Positions 1-11,162 of a DNA stretch of 64,000 nucleotides are shown piece after piece (the first letter of the stretch is position 1; every line of letters begins with the position of its first letter). Origin of the DNA: Camarhynchus parvulus (Eukaryota; Chordata; Aves; Passeriformes; Thraupidae); NCBI RefSeq assembly GCF_901933205.1, contig NC_044582.1:14737820-14801819 (forward strand), in the 5' to 3' direction. A program made the position numbers and the translations under genes. The notes beneath the pieces were generated by a model. The model worked only from the letters and a program-made list of their open reading frames with translations, was not told the DNA's origin and did no database searches.

Positions 1-2040
1 ACCTTGCTGTTTGTCTCTAAGGCTCTGAGTACACCACTTAGGAATTTCAGTCATATTAGTGCAGCTGAAAGATTTAAGTCTGTTCTAAAAATAATTCAAA
101 AAAATATGTATTTTGGATGGCATGGTTTGAAATATCAAAAACCAGAGCCCACAAAGAGACAATACAGAGTCTCCTGGAGGACTTTCAGTCATCTAAAGAT
201 AAGTAAGGGCAGTGATCTCCTGTGATTTAACAGCCTTAATATTCCCCCTATAGCATGTGCTCCTTTTGCAGTTTGAACCCTTTTGCTGGCTTCAAAACTG
301 AGATCTGGTTAATGCTTCATATGACACATCCTGCAGAGCTGTTTAATTCTTCATATTACTGGGTAGCTCATACAGTGTGACAGAAGCAGCTGTATCCTCT
401 TGCTGTCTTAGAGATTCATTATTTAATTAATGACAAACAAAAGAAAATACAATTTTTAAATGGCCGTTTTCTGAATGATGTAATTTTCTGTGTGGGAAAT
501 TAAGTTAATGACCAGAGACTGCTAATGAGGCTAAAACAGTTCTGTGTAATAATCAGTAATATTAGTTTTGTAGGGTTTTCCCCACCATTTTAATAAGCAG
601 CAAATTTATTGGTTCTTTGGCATTTTAATAACCTACTGCAGGGTTCTGCTTTAATGAACTAAGTAAATTGTTCCCAATGTGTTTTATGACTTTATCTTAT
701 TCTCAAAGGAAAAGAGACAAGACTATCCTACTGTTGAATTTTCCAATACTCTACTCATTAAAACTCTCATTGAAACCTATTTAGGAGACCTCTAGGTCAT
801 CCTGATGAGCAGAAAACGAAAAATTGTTGCAATTAGCATTTGGCTGATGTTTCACCAGCTGCATGAAAAACACAGTGCATGAAAAATGGTGTACCAAGTC
901 AGCTGGGGACGACTCAGGAAAAGCCACTGACCAAAACCAGTTAAAAATTATTATTATTATGATCAGGAAATCTATTTGGTGACCATAAAAACCCTTGTTA
1001 GAGCAATGCACTGGGATAATTAATCATCAATTTTTCAACATTAAGGGTCAATTGGGATGTAATTAAAGGTCCCTCTTTCTGAGGAGGAGAACATTTTCCA
1101 AAACGTCAGAGAGCTAAGGGGTGATGGGCCAGTTTCAGGGAAGATTGTATTGTGAAGGCCAGGTTAGGAGTGGGTCTTACTTTAATTAGGATTTGGGATG
1201 TTGAGAACGGTCTGTGTTGCCCAGTAAATGGGAATTAATGCTCAGGATCATAATCCCAATAAGATTTGCATTACATTTTGACATAATAGAGAATGGTGAC
1301 ATTTCAATTAAGCCATCTCCCTTCAATTACTCTGTAACTCCATAGCAGAGGCATTAACCTTTGTGAGGAACCTGTCACATTTGTCTTGGCATTGAAATTA
1401 TCTGACACTGACAGCATCATCTTTGCTTTCCCTGGAACGAATGTTTTCCAGTTTCACGCTGTGCCCTTTCCTCTTTGGATCAAGAGTGTAACTGCAGATA
1501 GGGCAGCTGTGACCAAAAGCTGAGCCCCCTCCAATGCTGCTGGGTGACCCGTGGTGGAATAAATCACAGGGTCTTTGCCAAGAGCCTGAGATGAGACCCA
1601 GTGGGCAGGTGCCTTCTCATGAAAGTCTTCCCAAAAGCTGCTTCTTTTTGGTTGCCAAGCCAAATGGAAAATGGACATCCTTGTAATTGATCATTGGAGT
1701 TAGTAGGAAGGCTGCCTGCAGGCTCTGTGATCAGAGGAGCATGGAAAAAAAAAAAAAAGGTGTGCTGAAAAGGTCCAGACTTTGCAGTGTAAGTTCTGTT
1801 CCCTTCTAGTGAACTGTGCAAATTATCAGAGCATTACCTGTACCAATGTCAGCTACCCACAGGCTGTATAGAGCAGCACATGTTCAGTATTTGCAGGCTC
1901 AGAGTGTTTGTGGAAGAGATCAGAAGTTTAGAAAATATTTTATCCTGAAGCCCCAAGGCTGTTCCTTGATATACAGCATCCAAAACCATAATACCCTCGC
2001 CTTCATCTCTAAATTTTTTTTTTTAATTTATATTTTACAG
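1..2040 (+). other. Last intron of the SLC16-family gene (3' part)
   Basis: The stretch has no credible coding sequence and ends in a canonical splice acceptor at 2040, so it is read as the 3' part of the intron before the terminal exon. The large central exon that MCT1/MCT2-type genes carry upstream would appear as a long open frame; none is present, so this intron is at least 2 kb. Simple tracts inside it are an ATT run at 947-960 and an A14 run at 1745-1758. Bases 420-760 are AT-rich with several TAAT cores. Nothing else is recognised. Confidence 0.65.
2014..2040 (+). other. Splice acceptor (polypyrimidine tract and AG)
   Basis: A T11 run at 2014-2024 and a further T-rich stretch lead to ACAG at 2037-2040. 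The reading frame continues from the very next base, leaving two bases (GA) that complete a codon begun in the previous exon. The intron is therefore phase 1, and the completed codon is probably glycine. Confidence 0.75.
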
Positions 2041-2333
2041 GAATTATTATTGATACCTTTGGGGACTATAAATATATGTTCATTAAATGTGGAGCTGTGA
2101 TGGTCCTGGCAGGAACCTTTTTGTTCATCATGAATTATTATAATTATCGTATGCTTGCCAAGGAGGAGAAGGAAAGAAAGGCAAAAGAAGAGGATCCTAA
2201 ATCTGTAAGGACAGAAAATGAAGGCAAAAAAAACCGGAACAAAGACTCCATACAGGATGGGCCTGAGCTGGAACCTTTGAAAGAGAAGGGAGAAGGATTA
2301 AAGAAGGAAATGAATGGCACAAATGAACTTTAA
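2041..2333 (+). CDS. SLC16A7: Monocarboxylate transporter, terminal exon (probably MCT2)
   Basis: This is the last coding exon of a proton-coupled lactate/pyruvate/ketone-body transporter of the plasma membrane. Seen in the sequence: 96 codons then TAA at 2331-2333. They start with I-I-I-D, followed by the G-D-Y-K-Y-M motif, a hydrophobic last helix (about residues 14-31 of the exon) and N-Y-R-M-L-A-K-E at the membrane exit. A roughly 58-residue, highly charged Lys/Glu tail follows. From family knowledge, D-Y-K-Y, a C-G-A/V start to the last helix and N-Y-R-L-L-A-K-E mark MCT1 and MCT2. The tail diverges from both human paralogues. I prefer MCT2 because DYKYM and the CGA match it best and because a long AT-rich desert follows, as beside human SLC16A7; SLC16A1 sits in gene-dense DNA. 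The ATG at 2076 is internal, not the start. Family certainty is about 0.9; paralogue certainty about 0.6. Confidence 0.8.
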
Positions 2334-2891
2334 GTCTGTTCTCATGGGCTGAATGGTAAATGACTTTTGGGTTGCTCAAGTGAACACCAGCTTTGAAATC
2401 ACACTAGGTTTTAAAATTTTACTCTATTCTCTGCCGTGTGCATCCTCTTCTTTGTTGTAGGAGAAGACTAGAACAGAAACAAGTCCTGATTCTCATAAAC
2501 TGCTGGGACACTGCAGTATCCACTTGCCCACCAAAGGTCCTGCAAGATTTTCCTTTAGATATTCCCCATTTCCCAGAGAAAAGGGAAATGTGATGTTTTG
2601 CAGGGGGCCAGGACGAGTCTGGCATGAGACAGGAGTCCTTCTTCAGGTGCTTTGTCTGGGCAGAAATTTAATCTTAAACTTAACCCTTGACCTACATTCC
2701 AACCATGCAAATTAAATTTTTCCCTAGGAGGTTACAAAGGGCTTATTATTCAATTTCTGAGTGCCTTACCATTTCTAGTGAGCTTTTTCTTTGCAACACC
2801 CTGGTGAGACAGTTAAGTGTTGCCACTATTAATTAATTGTTCAAATGAAGAACTGAAGCACAGGGGAGCTTTGGGCATCATTGCATCAGTG

Positions 2892-2897
2892 AATAAA
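2892..2897 (+). terminator. Possible proximal polyadenylation signal (AATAAA)
   Basis: A canonical hexamer lies 559 bases after the stop codon. The downstream sequence is not clearly GT-rich, so it is a weaker candidate than the one at 3964. Confidence 0.3.
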
Positions 2898-3941
2898 GCT
2901 TGGGCATGCCAGAGCTGAAATGGAATCCAATGCCCTGAGCTGCCTAAAAGCCCTGCTGAGCACAGGTATCCCCTTGCTAGAAAAAGGGAATACAACGGAT
3001 AGCAGAGCATTAAACCTGCGTACAGTGCACTCTGCTCACTGTGTGCCTCACACTACTCACACTAATCACAATTAGTGATTTTGAGCACTGTCTCAGAGCT
3101 GGGACCTCATGCCAGGCTTTTTTTTTTCACCTGCTTCAGTTGCATTCATCCTGGAGGGAATCCAAACCCAGCTGCCTCCCCCTTGTTTGGGCTGCAGTGG
3201 GCACCTCCCTGCAGCTGGCACTGCAATTCCTGCTGGCCTCATGCCACCCTGCTGCACAAGGTAAAGTTTGCCAGGGCAGTGATGCAGAGGTGGAGCTGAG
3301 ACTACGTAGGAGTCTCTCATCCTGTGGTGATAATTTTGATCTGGGAAGATTTGCTCTCTGATGTATTTTATACCAAGCAGCTGATGCCCGAGAGCCGTGG
3401 ATGCTGAGCATGGCATCATGCAGTTGAATCATCAAACTCCTGTGGAATTTCATGGATTTGATTAGATAAAAACAAGGATAAAAACAAGGCAGATCACTCA
3501 AATCCAAAGCTAAAACTTGTCCAAAAGTTAGTTCTCCTTTTTCTTTGTTTCAATGGTACCCATATGTGGTCAGATCATAGTTTTTCATGGTTTTGTCTTT
3601 GAAGAACTGTATTTTCTTGTCACTTGTGTACACAATGTGAAGAAAGGTTTGTAAAAATACTTTCATAAATACACTGTACTCTTAAAACTAGGTCATTCTG
3701 ATCTTCTAGTACAAAACCTTTTCTGTAAATTCTTTTGTTTCTTTGAAGAAAAGTGGTCTTTGATTCAGTAGGACTTAAATTTTAGCCTTACATCATAACT
3801 TTTATTTTCTGTGAAAAAAATCTATACAAAGTAATTAGGCCTTCAGTGCTTGTTTTTAATACCCTTTATTTCTGTCAAATATGTCTGTGATATTTAAGAA
3901 GACATTAATAGAAGGTCATGAATATTTCCTAATATTCCTTG

Positions 3942-3961
3942 TGTCATATACTGTCATATAC
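3942..3961 (+). repeat. Tandem decamer TGTCATATAC x2
   Basis: Two perfect adjacent copies of a ten-base unit end three bases before the AATAAA. TGTC/TATA-type sequence upstream of a cleavage site may contribute to its recognition, but chance duplication is as likely. Confidence 0.6.
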
Positions 3962-3963
3962 TT

Positions 3964-3969
3964 AATAAA
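3964..3969 (+). terminator. Likely distal polyadenylation signal (AATAAA)
   Basis: The canonical hexamer follows an AT-rich region. A GT-rich downstream element (TCCTGTGTGTGT, 4001-4012) lies about 32-43 bases further on. This spacing is typical of a functional cleavage site, which would fall near 3980-3990. Confidence 0.5.
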
Positions 3970-3989
3970 ACTATTTTAAAAATTAAATT

Positions 3990-6516
3990 AGTTTGCATTT
4001 TCCTGTGTGTGTAATGCAGCTTCTTGACTCAGTAAGGAGTTTATCCCCTGAGGGTTTTCAGTCCTGGCTCCATGCACATGATCACAGAACCCTTGGTCAC
4101 CACCTCATCTTCTTGTTGATTTGGATTCCTTTGATAGCCTTGGTGGTCTGGGCCAGCCTGACTCACACCTCCAGTTGTGTGGGCCCAGGAGTCTGAAAGC
4201 TGTGCAGAATGACCTGGCAAGGACCTGACAAGATGATTTCCATACCCTTCCACCAGGTTGTACCAATTAATCCTCAGTGCAATGACCCAGATCCCCAGCT
4301 GTCCTTATGGCGGGAGCTGATACTCTGGCTCCTCGTCTTTCAGAAACCCCAAGCAAGCTTTTTAGGTCATAAAACTTTGTTAATACAGATAAGATTTTTA
4401 ATAAAAAGGTGTTCTGTTCAATTATCTGTGAAAATCCTCTGGAAAAGATGCCTTTGTTAAACTGCCCCTGAGGGCAAAAAATGTTTAATTGGATAAGTAG
4501 GTCTTTAAGGCTTCAGAATTCTTCTAACACAAAGCGGGTATTCCATTTAACCTACTCACTCTCCTGTCAGAGAAACTTGCACTGCCTTTAAGATTATGGC
4601 ACTATTTCTGTCAGGTAGGAAGCCAGACAATTTTAAGGCAATGTTGGTGGTTGTGGCTGGTGTTCAGTGGTGGGTGGCCTGGCTCTGCCCTGTTACCTGC
4701 TCCTGCTGCCACCCTACACTCAAACCTCTGGGCATGACATCCCACTAATCAATGCAGCAAAGCAATGCCAAATAATTCTCTACTTATAAGCCCTAGAAAT
4801 GCTTCCCTGACTCAAATCCTATGAACTCAACACCTTGCAGACTCAAGTTGTAATCCTTTCTTGGAAAGCTCTCAAACTTTCCTAAGAACGTCTTCAGTTA
4901 TTAAAAATAACTAATGCAGTATGAAATAACCATTACAAAGAGCTCTCGTGACGCAGTAGAAGCTGCCTGTGCATCTAATTTAGTGATTTGTGTGGCAAAT
5001 TGAACACAAAATTCATATTTACTTAGGTTTGGAAAGCACCTGTGTAAGGAAGTCAAGAGGTGTGAGAGTTGTGCCATAAATATGCGTGCTAGGCACAGGG
5101 GGAATATTTGGGATATCAGATGCACAGGGATGATTGCAAACACTTTCTTTGGAGTGCAGTTATGAGACTTTTCTTTTTATATTTCATTAGCTTGTGACCT
5201 TATTAGCAGTAATTGCCATTGTTTCCAGGGCTGCTCAGACCTCATCAAGAGCCTGATTTGGATGCTGGACCATCATTCCCAATGGCCACAAAAGAAGCCA
5301 ACAGAGTGGTGTTTGATGGAGAGGTGTAACAAGTGCCACAGATTGGATTTAGATTTATCCCATGTATTCATTTTTTGTTTACAGTTCCTCTCACTTCTAC
5401 CCTCTCTATATTTAGCTTTCCAAATTCAAAGGCATGGAGGTAGAATTCAAGTATTTCACTAGTGTGGCAAAATTTGTACACATTTCTCCCTCCCTTTTAA
5501 AAAGAATGCTAAAGCAATGCCTCTGCCACATGATGGAGCATCATCCTATTAGAAGGGGACATTTTCTGCCATCACACCTTGGGCCAGGTGCTGCTTTGCC
5601 CCACATATAAAAATCATTTAAATGGAATGAATGAACCACGTCTAGAAAGTGCAAAACACACGAGGAGACTTTAGAAGTCTGGAACCACAAATGAGTAGAG
5701 GCAACTTGGTAGTAACTCTGTTAAAAATTAGTAAGCAAGTAAGCAAACAAACAAATGAGGTGCCAACCTATATCTTTGAAATATGCAATCATTTTAGACA
5801 CCAGAGGAGATTATTCAGAAGGACAGCTCCCGTGGCAGCTGACACCAAATTTATTTGGTTGTGTTCAGAAGACACTTCATAGACAACACAGGTGCATTCA
5901 GATTACATCTGAAATGAATTTAAAAAATTACTTTTGTGCCCTCTGCAGTGACGGTGACATTGTCTATAAAATAGTATTATTTGAACTTATCAGAACTGGG
6001 TGAGGGCGTTTTGATGAGTGACATTCATAACTGTCAGCAAAGCTTCCCACAATGGCAGCATGGCTCAGGAGCACAGATTTGATTTGCTGTCCTCTCTGAC
6101 ACTCACTAAAGTATTGCTGTGCTTCAGTTTGGATTTGGAAAGAGGCTCATTTACATCCTGACACCAAAAAATGAACGTCCATGGGTAAATGGGATGTTCT
6201 GTGTCACTGTGGTCGAGACCCAGCTATCACCAGTAACAAAATTCCCTTTTATACACTGTACAACCCTTTGTCCTGCAGAGTCTGCATCTACTTCAGCTAA
6301 AGTATCTGACAGTCTAATGGTGTAAACACCTCAGTGAGTACTGCCCACCCTCATACCATCATCATCATCTCTGAATGGTCCAGCCTATGGCCCAACTCCC
6401 CAGCCCATTAATTTTTCATTTTTCACATCAGACTAAATTCATGGAAAAATAGACACAGAGAAACACAGGCTTCCCATGGGCTCTCCAGAGGTTTTGGACT
6501 TCTGTCTGCTGTCTTC
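3990..6516. other. Intergenic, nothing recognised
   Basis: No coding sequence with family signatures is visible. The only simple tract is an AAGC/AAAC-type run at about 5727-5757. AT-rich and mixed unique sequence fills the rest. Confidence 0.6.
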
Positions 6517-6569
6517 TTTTGTGTCTTCTGTCTTCTGCTGGGTGCAGACAGAAGACAGAAGACACAAAA
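6517..6569. repeat. Perfect 21-bp inverted repeat with 11-nt loop
   Basis: The arm at 6517-6537 (TTTTGTGTCTTCTGTCTTCTG, split here as the top strand of the stem) is exactly reverse-complemented at 6549-6569, with loop 6538-6548. The arms are pyrimidine-rich and purine-rich respectively, built on a TCTTCTG/CAGAAGA motif. No flanking target-site duplication was seen. Confidence 0.85.
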
Positions 6570-8009
6570 TGTGTCACATGAAGAAACTCCCACCTCCTGT
6601 GGGAACGCTGCTGTTTGGGACAAGCACCAAACAAGAATGTGCTTCTACTCTTCCTTGGTCAAATCTATTGGCTGCCAAGAGGGGGAAGATAATTCACCAA
6701 AGATGGCAGCTTCAAGGTCTAATTCTGACACATCAGATTCCTTATGAACCCTGGATCCTGTTTGATGTGCAAAGCAGAATCTTTCAGATGGATGGGTGTG
6801 ATTGAAATGAAATAGGGATGAGCTCTTGCCCCCTGCTGCAGAGCCTGGCATTCCCTTCCTGGACAGATGAGATTCTTAAGTAGTTTTAATCAGTATGTAA
6901 TCACTCCTGACCATTAGTTATGCCTGTGATCACAAAGCACAACTCCAGAGAGAGATCCTTAGAATATCTAGGAAGTTCCATGCATTATTAAGTGGAAAAA
7001 TCACAGACTCTACCTATCACCCATTAATACTATGTACAAGAACTGCTTGTTGAGCAAACTTGCCAACTCTAATTATTCTCCCAGCAGACTGTGGAGGGGT
7101 TGTTTTGGCACTTTTACAAGTCTAATGGAAACCTCCACAGCCCTGCTCCTGCAGAGGCAGCATGGGCAGGGAAATCTCTGAGACAGCCCTACCTACCTTG
7201 TGTGCACATACACACCCACAGCCAGCACTGGGACAGATCTAAGGGAAAACCCACCTGCTAAAGGCTGGCTTGCAGGGGCTGCATCCTCTGGGATGCCTGG
7301 ATTGATGTGTTAAAGGACTGAGTCACTCAAACCTGGTATCAGAAGGGATCCTCAAGCATCTTTGATGGTGCATCTTTGATCCCAGAGGTGTCAGTGGCAA
7401 TGGGAAGTGAGGAGGGAGCTCTTTTCACCATCACCCCAGATCACAGACAAGGACTGGAGAAGGAACACAGGTTGCTCTCCATGTCTGGGCTCCACTTTTC
7501 ACTCTTCCAAGCAGGACAAACCATGTAATAAAATTTGTTAACAGCTCATGACCGGGGACATGATGTATGTGGATTCATATTTCTTATTTCTTTAGACTTT
7601 TTGGGTTTTTTAATCAAAAAAGACTTTGAGTGCAGTGGCTAGAAATAAATAGCATTAGCTTACTGAGGAGGTATTTGTCCTCTGACTTACCCGTTACAGA
7701 AATCCTTCAAAATACAGTATTTTGTAGCACATTTCAGTATGACACATGAGGAACAATGACATGATTTCAGCTTTCAGCCAGAGAAGACAGTAATTATACT
7801 CCATATACATAGAAGTGCAGTGAAGCTGCTTTGTAATTACAGTGTAACTAAGCTGTACCTCATTTACTTGTATTCTGAAGTGCATCTGGAGTCAGCAATT
7901 AGGGCCAGCATATGATTAAACACTTACCTTCACCAATCCCAGTATATATAACACTATACTTACCTTCACATGTGTATTATTTTTCACTCATATCTGCTAT
8001 AAACCTAGA
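6570..8009. other. Intergenic, nothing recognised
   Basis: Unique-looking noncoding sequence. Open frames are under 70 codons and show no motifs. Confidence 0.6.
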
Positions 8010-8106
8010 TATTTTCCAGGGATTAATGACACGCTGTGGAAAGTTGATAGCCTGAAGTTCAGCAGAGAGCTATTAAACTGGCCTGACCATCAATCCCTAG
8101 AAAATA
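8010..8106. repeat. Imperfect 19-bp inverted repeat, 59-nt spacer
   Basis: The arm at 8010-8028 pairs with 8088-8106 with two mismatches (17 of 19). The shared core on the top strand is AGGGATT against AATCCCT. It may be chance, or a decayed hairpin or repeat end. Confidence 0.6.
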
Positions 8107-9115
8107 CCCTGCACCAAGGTTGTTATAAGGTGAATATGGAAAATAACTTTCCACTCATGTCGACTTTTGTCTTGGCTGTTATGCCTTTGTCAGTGTGCAG
8201 GAACAACACCCCAGATTTGAGTGACTCCCCTGGGTTTGGGTGTGTCTGAGGTAAACAGGATGGATCCTCCCTCAGCTCACCTTTGTGCTTCACAAGGCCC
8301 TCAGCAGACAGCTCGTGCTCCAGCCGGCCTGTCTTAGCCACAGCTTTCTGGCAATCTTTGGAGGTCAATTATAGAGTGAACCTGCATTTTCTGAAATGTG
8401 CAATTCCAGCTTCTCTGAGCTGGGAAACAGCACTGGCAGCCAAGTAAAAATATCCATTACTGGGGAATATGTAAAAACACTGTTTCATCAGTCATCCTGC
8501 TCACACAACTCCCTCCCAGAACTCAGAGTGGTAATGAAAGTAATTTAACACACATCTATAATTAATTTACTACATTCTTCCTGCCGATGGCAATCACCTT
8601 ACCTAGGAAAGTTCATGAAATTGATTTTAATGCATAAAAATAAAGATGGAAAAGCGTTAAAGGCAGCTAAACGTGGTTTACTTCCAAGCATGTAAGCAGT
8701 TAAGCACTGTTTGGAGAACCAATTTGGGGCTGATTTAGCAGCAGCCATTACCTGTGAGAAATGACAGTGAGCACATGAGCAGAGCAGGGCTTTGCCCTCG
8801 ACACACTCAGGCTGTGAGCACTGCTGGGAGCAGCAGCCTCTGCTCCTGCTTTGCATGGTGTGAACAGAAATGTGAGCGAGGGCTCCAGGAGCCAGTGCAG
8901 GAGGGGGCAAGGCTGCTGGACAGCTGGAGGCAGCACCAGAGACACGGCCTGCACCAGCTTTTGCTTCAGAGCCATTGTAAGCCATGAGCCCAGGCCCCAG
9001 GTGTCCAGTTAGAACAGCTCTGGCCAGTGTGCAGAGCAGCCAGATGTGCAGATGTGTCTGGACACTGCACACACACCTGTGCATGTGCTGCATGCACACA
9101 ACAGATACCATATAT
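8107..9115. other. Intergenic; moderately GC-rich segment at 8740-9090
   Basis: No gene is supported. A 170-codon minus-strand frame (8599-9111) crosses a CA/TG-rich segment and has no domain, conserved motif or splice context. Confidence 0.55.
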
Positions 9116-9366
9116 TAAAAAAACCAAAAAACCAAAACAAATATATAAATAGATATACACATATATAAAAATAAATATACAAATATATACACACATATAT
9201 TAATATATAAATATATAATTAATATATAATAGAAATGATTAGAAATATAATTTTATAATTATTATAAATATTATTATAATCATTACAAATTTATAATATA
9301 TGATATATAAATATATACAGATACAAATATATGTTAAAATAAACAAAACAAAACAAAATATATATA
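9116..9366. repeat. AT-rich low-complexity block
   Basis: About 250 bases consist almost only of A and T. There are A-rich (AAAACC, AAAAC) edges and a core of TATATA/AATATA/TTAATA steps, including near-palindromic TA tracts around 9195-9230 and an AT run at 9358-9369. It looks like a degenerate microsatellite or a matrix-attachment-type unwinding region. Function cannot be told from composition. Confidence 0.8.
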
Positions 9367-11090
9367 TATGTATGAATGTGACAGACAGTCCTACCTGTGC
9401 AGGCTGTTTCTAGAGCTTTCTAGTGGCCCTAACAACATCCTGTTGTTGCTGAGACATTTCTGGGTCCTTTTTTTTAATCCATTATCACTTCAATTGTGGC
9501 TTCCCTGCCATCCATGAGCCCCACACTCTGCTGGGCTGGTGGCTCCTACCCTCTCTGTGTTCCCTAAAGCTGCAGAGAACACTTGGGACCTCCATACACT
9601 CATCTACAGGTTGCATTCTGCACTTCCCAGACATCCTACTTCAATATGCAGGCCATGACATTATGACTTCAATATGGGCAGGAAAACCTAGAAAATCAGG
9701 AGCCTGTAACTTCAATGCCCTGCAGCAGTCATATAAATATTTATATAAATAAGCAGGAAGGCTTTTAAGTGTGTCTTCCATCAGCGTGGCCTCCAAATGG
9801 GGGAGTACAGGAGCCTTACCTGGATGGGGGGCAGAGGACAAAAAGCCCTTTGGTGCCCCCTTTGAGGGGAAGCACAGCCTGTGCTGCCTGAACTGCAGGG
9901 GGAAAAGCAAACCTTGTGTGGGAACCATCACTCATCCCATGGAAGAGCCCAAAAGAGAATGGAAGTAGGGCAATTCTTTCCTTCTGCTGTGCCTGAGAGG
10001 CCCCCAAATGGACCCTTGGCCTCTGGAGCTGTGAATGCAGCTGAGTGAGGAGGATTCCCCAGCAGGACTCAGTGAGAGGCATTTTCTACATGTGGCTTCC
10101 TCCAGCTGCAGAGCTCTTCACTGGCTTCTCCTTAATGCCAGGAAGAGCAGGGGGTGTCAGGGGGAGAGGCATGAATCAGCCTAAGGATCCATACAGATGA
10201 CATCAGCTTGCTGCAGGGCTTTCATCACCTGTTGGCTGTCACACAGCTCCTCCTCACAGGGCAGCAAATGCTGTCAGGACTGGCTGTAGGGGCTGTGAGA
10301 GGCACAGCCAGTGGCAAAAGGTGAATAACAGGCAGAAGGCAGCAGAAAGTGTTCAGGGTTGCTTTGAAATGCTGGGGCGTGAGCTCTGAATGCTTGCTTT
10401 TCACAGTGCCCTCATGGCAGGAGTTTGGAGAAGTGTGTACCCCACAAAAACCCAAACCAAGGAGGTGCAGGAAAGGTGATAGAATTGGAGAGATTCCTTT
10501 ACATGTGTTTGTGTTCCCAGCTTGTGCTGGCATGAATATGAATCCACACCATGCCCTCAAGCCTCCAGAGGCTCCTGCCCAGCCCAGCCCTGACCAGCTC
10601 AAGGCATGAACGTCTACATGGTGCAAGACCTGCACACTTTCCTCTCAACCTGCAAATATTATGCATGAAGGGCCACTGCTTATTTTTTGTTGGAACTAGG
10701 AAGAAAACCATTTAAAACAAAAGAAAAATATGTTAAGTCTGGCATTTATTTCTCCTTCCTCCACCTTTTCTCCTTCCATCAGTCATAGGAGGATCTAGGT
10801 TGGATGTGACAGGGAAGTAAATATAAAACAAGTATTCAGCAGAGAATAAAGAGAAGAAATCACTTCGAGCAACGATTTGAAAAATTCTAGAAAGATTGAA
10901 AAATCAATGTTTTCCTTTTTTATCCAAACAAACTTTGTCAAGAAGCCCAGTACTCCAAGAGATACACATAGTGCTAAAACAGAAATTGCTTTGGCGGGAG
11001 AAAACACATTCTGATGTGTTACTTAAAAGTGGGGGAAAAAAAAAAAATAGGGGCAAGTTTGGAGCGGTGCAGCCAGAGCACACCGCTAGA
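9367..11090. other. Intergenic, nothing recognised
   Basis: Mixed-composition noncoding sequence. Several frames of 60-136 codons on both strands lack motifs and overlap one another. Sequence becomes A-rich at 11033-11047 just before the GC-rich island. Confidence 0.6.
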
Positions 11091-11162
11091 GATCAGCCTT
11101 GCCCCGCGCTTGCGGCCGCCCTGCGCTCCTCCCGCCCCGCGGGATGTGCTCCTCCTCCCCCG
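11091..11162. other. GC- and CpG-rich left flank of the minisatellite
   Basis: Sharp change from AT-rich DNA to sequence with many CpGs, including GCGGCCGC at 11111-11118 and an incomplete first repeat unit (GGGATGTGCTCC) at 11140-11151. Together with the array and its right flank this forms a CpG-rich island of about 1.1 kb. It could be a promoter-type island or simply the ancestral repeat edge. Confidence 0.6.

Larger units (their letters stand above)
2334..3985 (+). other. SLC16A7: Presumed 3' UTR of the SLC16-family gene
   Basis: The sequence runs on from the stop codon with no splice-acceptor/frame combination that would extend the protein. It becomes AT-rich from about 3500 and ends near a good polyadenylation context. 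The extent is inferred from the signal only, so a proximal end near 2.9 kb or a longer UTR are both possible. Short open frames on both strands here (up to about 120 codons) have no recognisable content. Confidence 0.5.

Noticed and set aside
2076..2333. Separate small protein starting at ATG 2076
   Set aside because: The frame is open upstream to the splice acceptor and the upstream residues (I-I-I-D-T-F-G-D-Y-K-Y) are conserved MCT sequence, so the ATG is an internal methionine.
8599..9111. 170-codon minus-strand open frame
   Set aside because: Low-complexity CA/TG and GC-rich sequence, no family motif, no splice or promoter context, and overlapping frames of similar size on the other strand.
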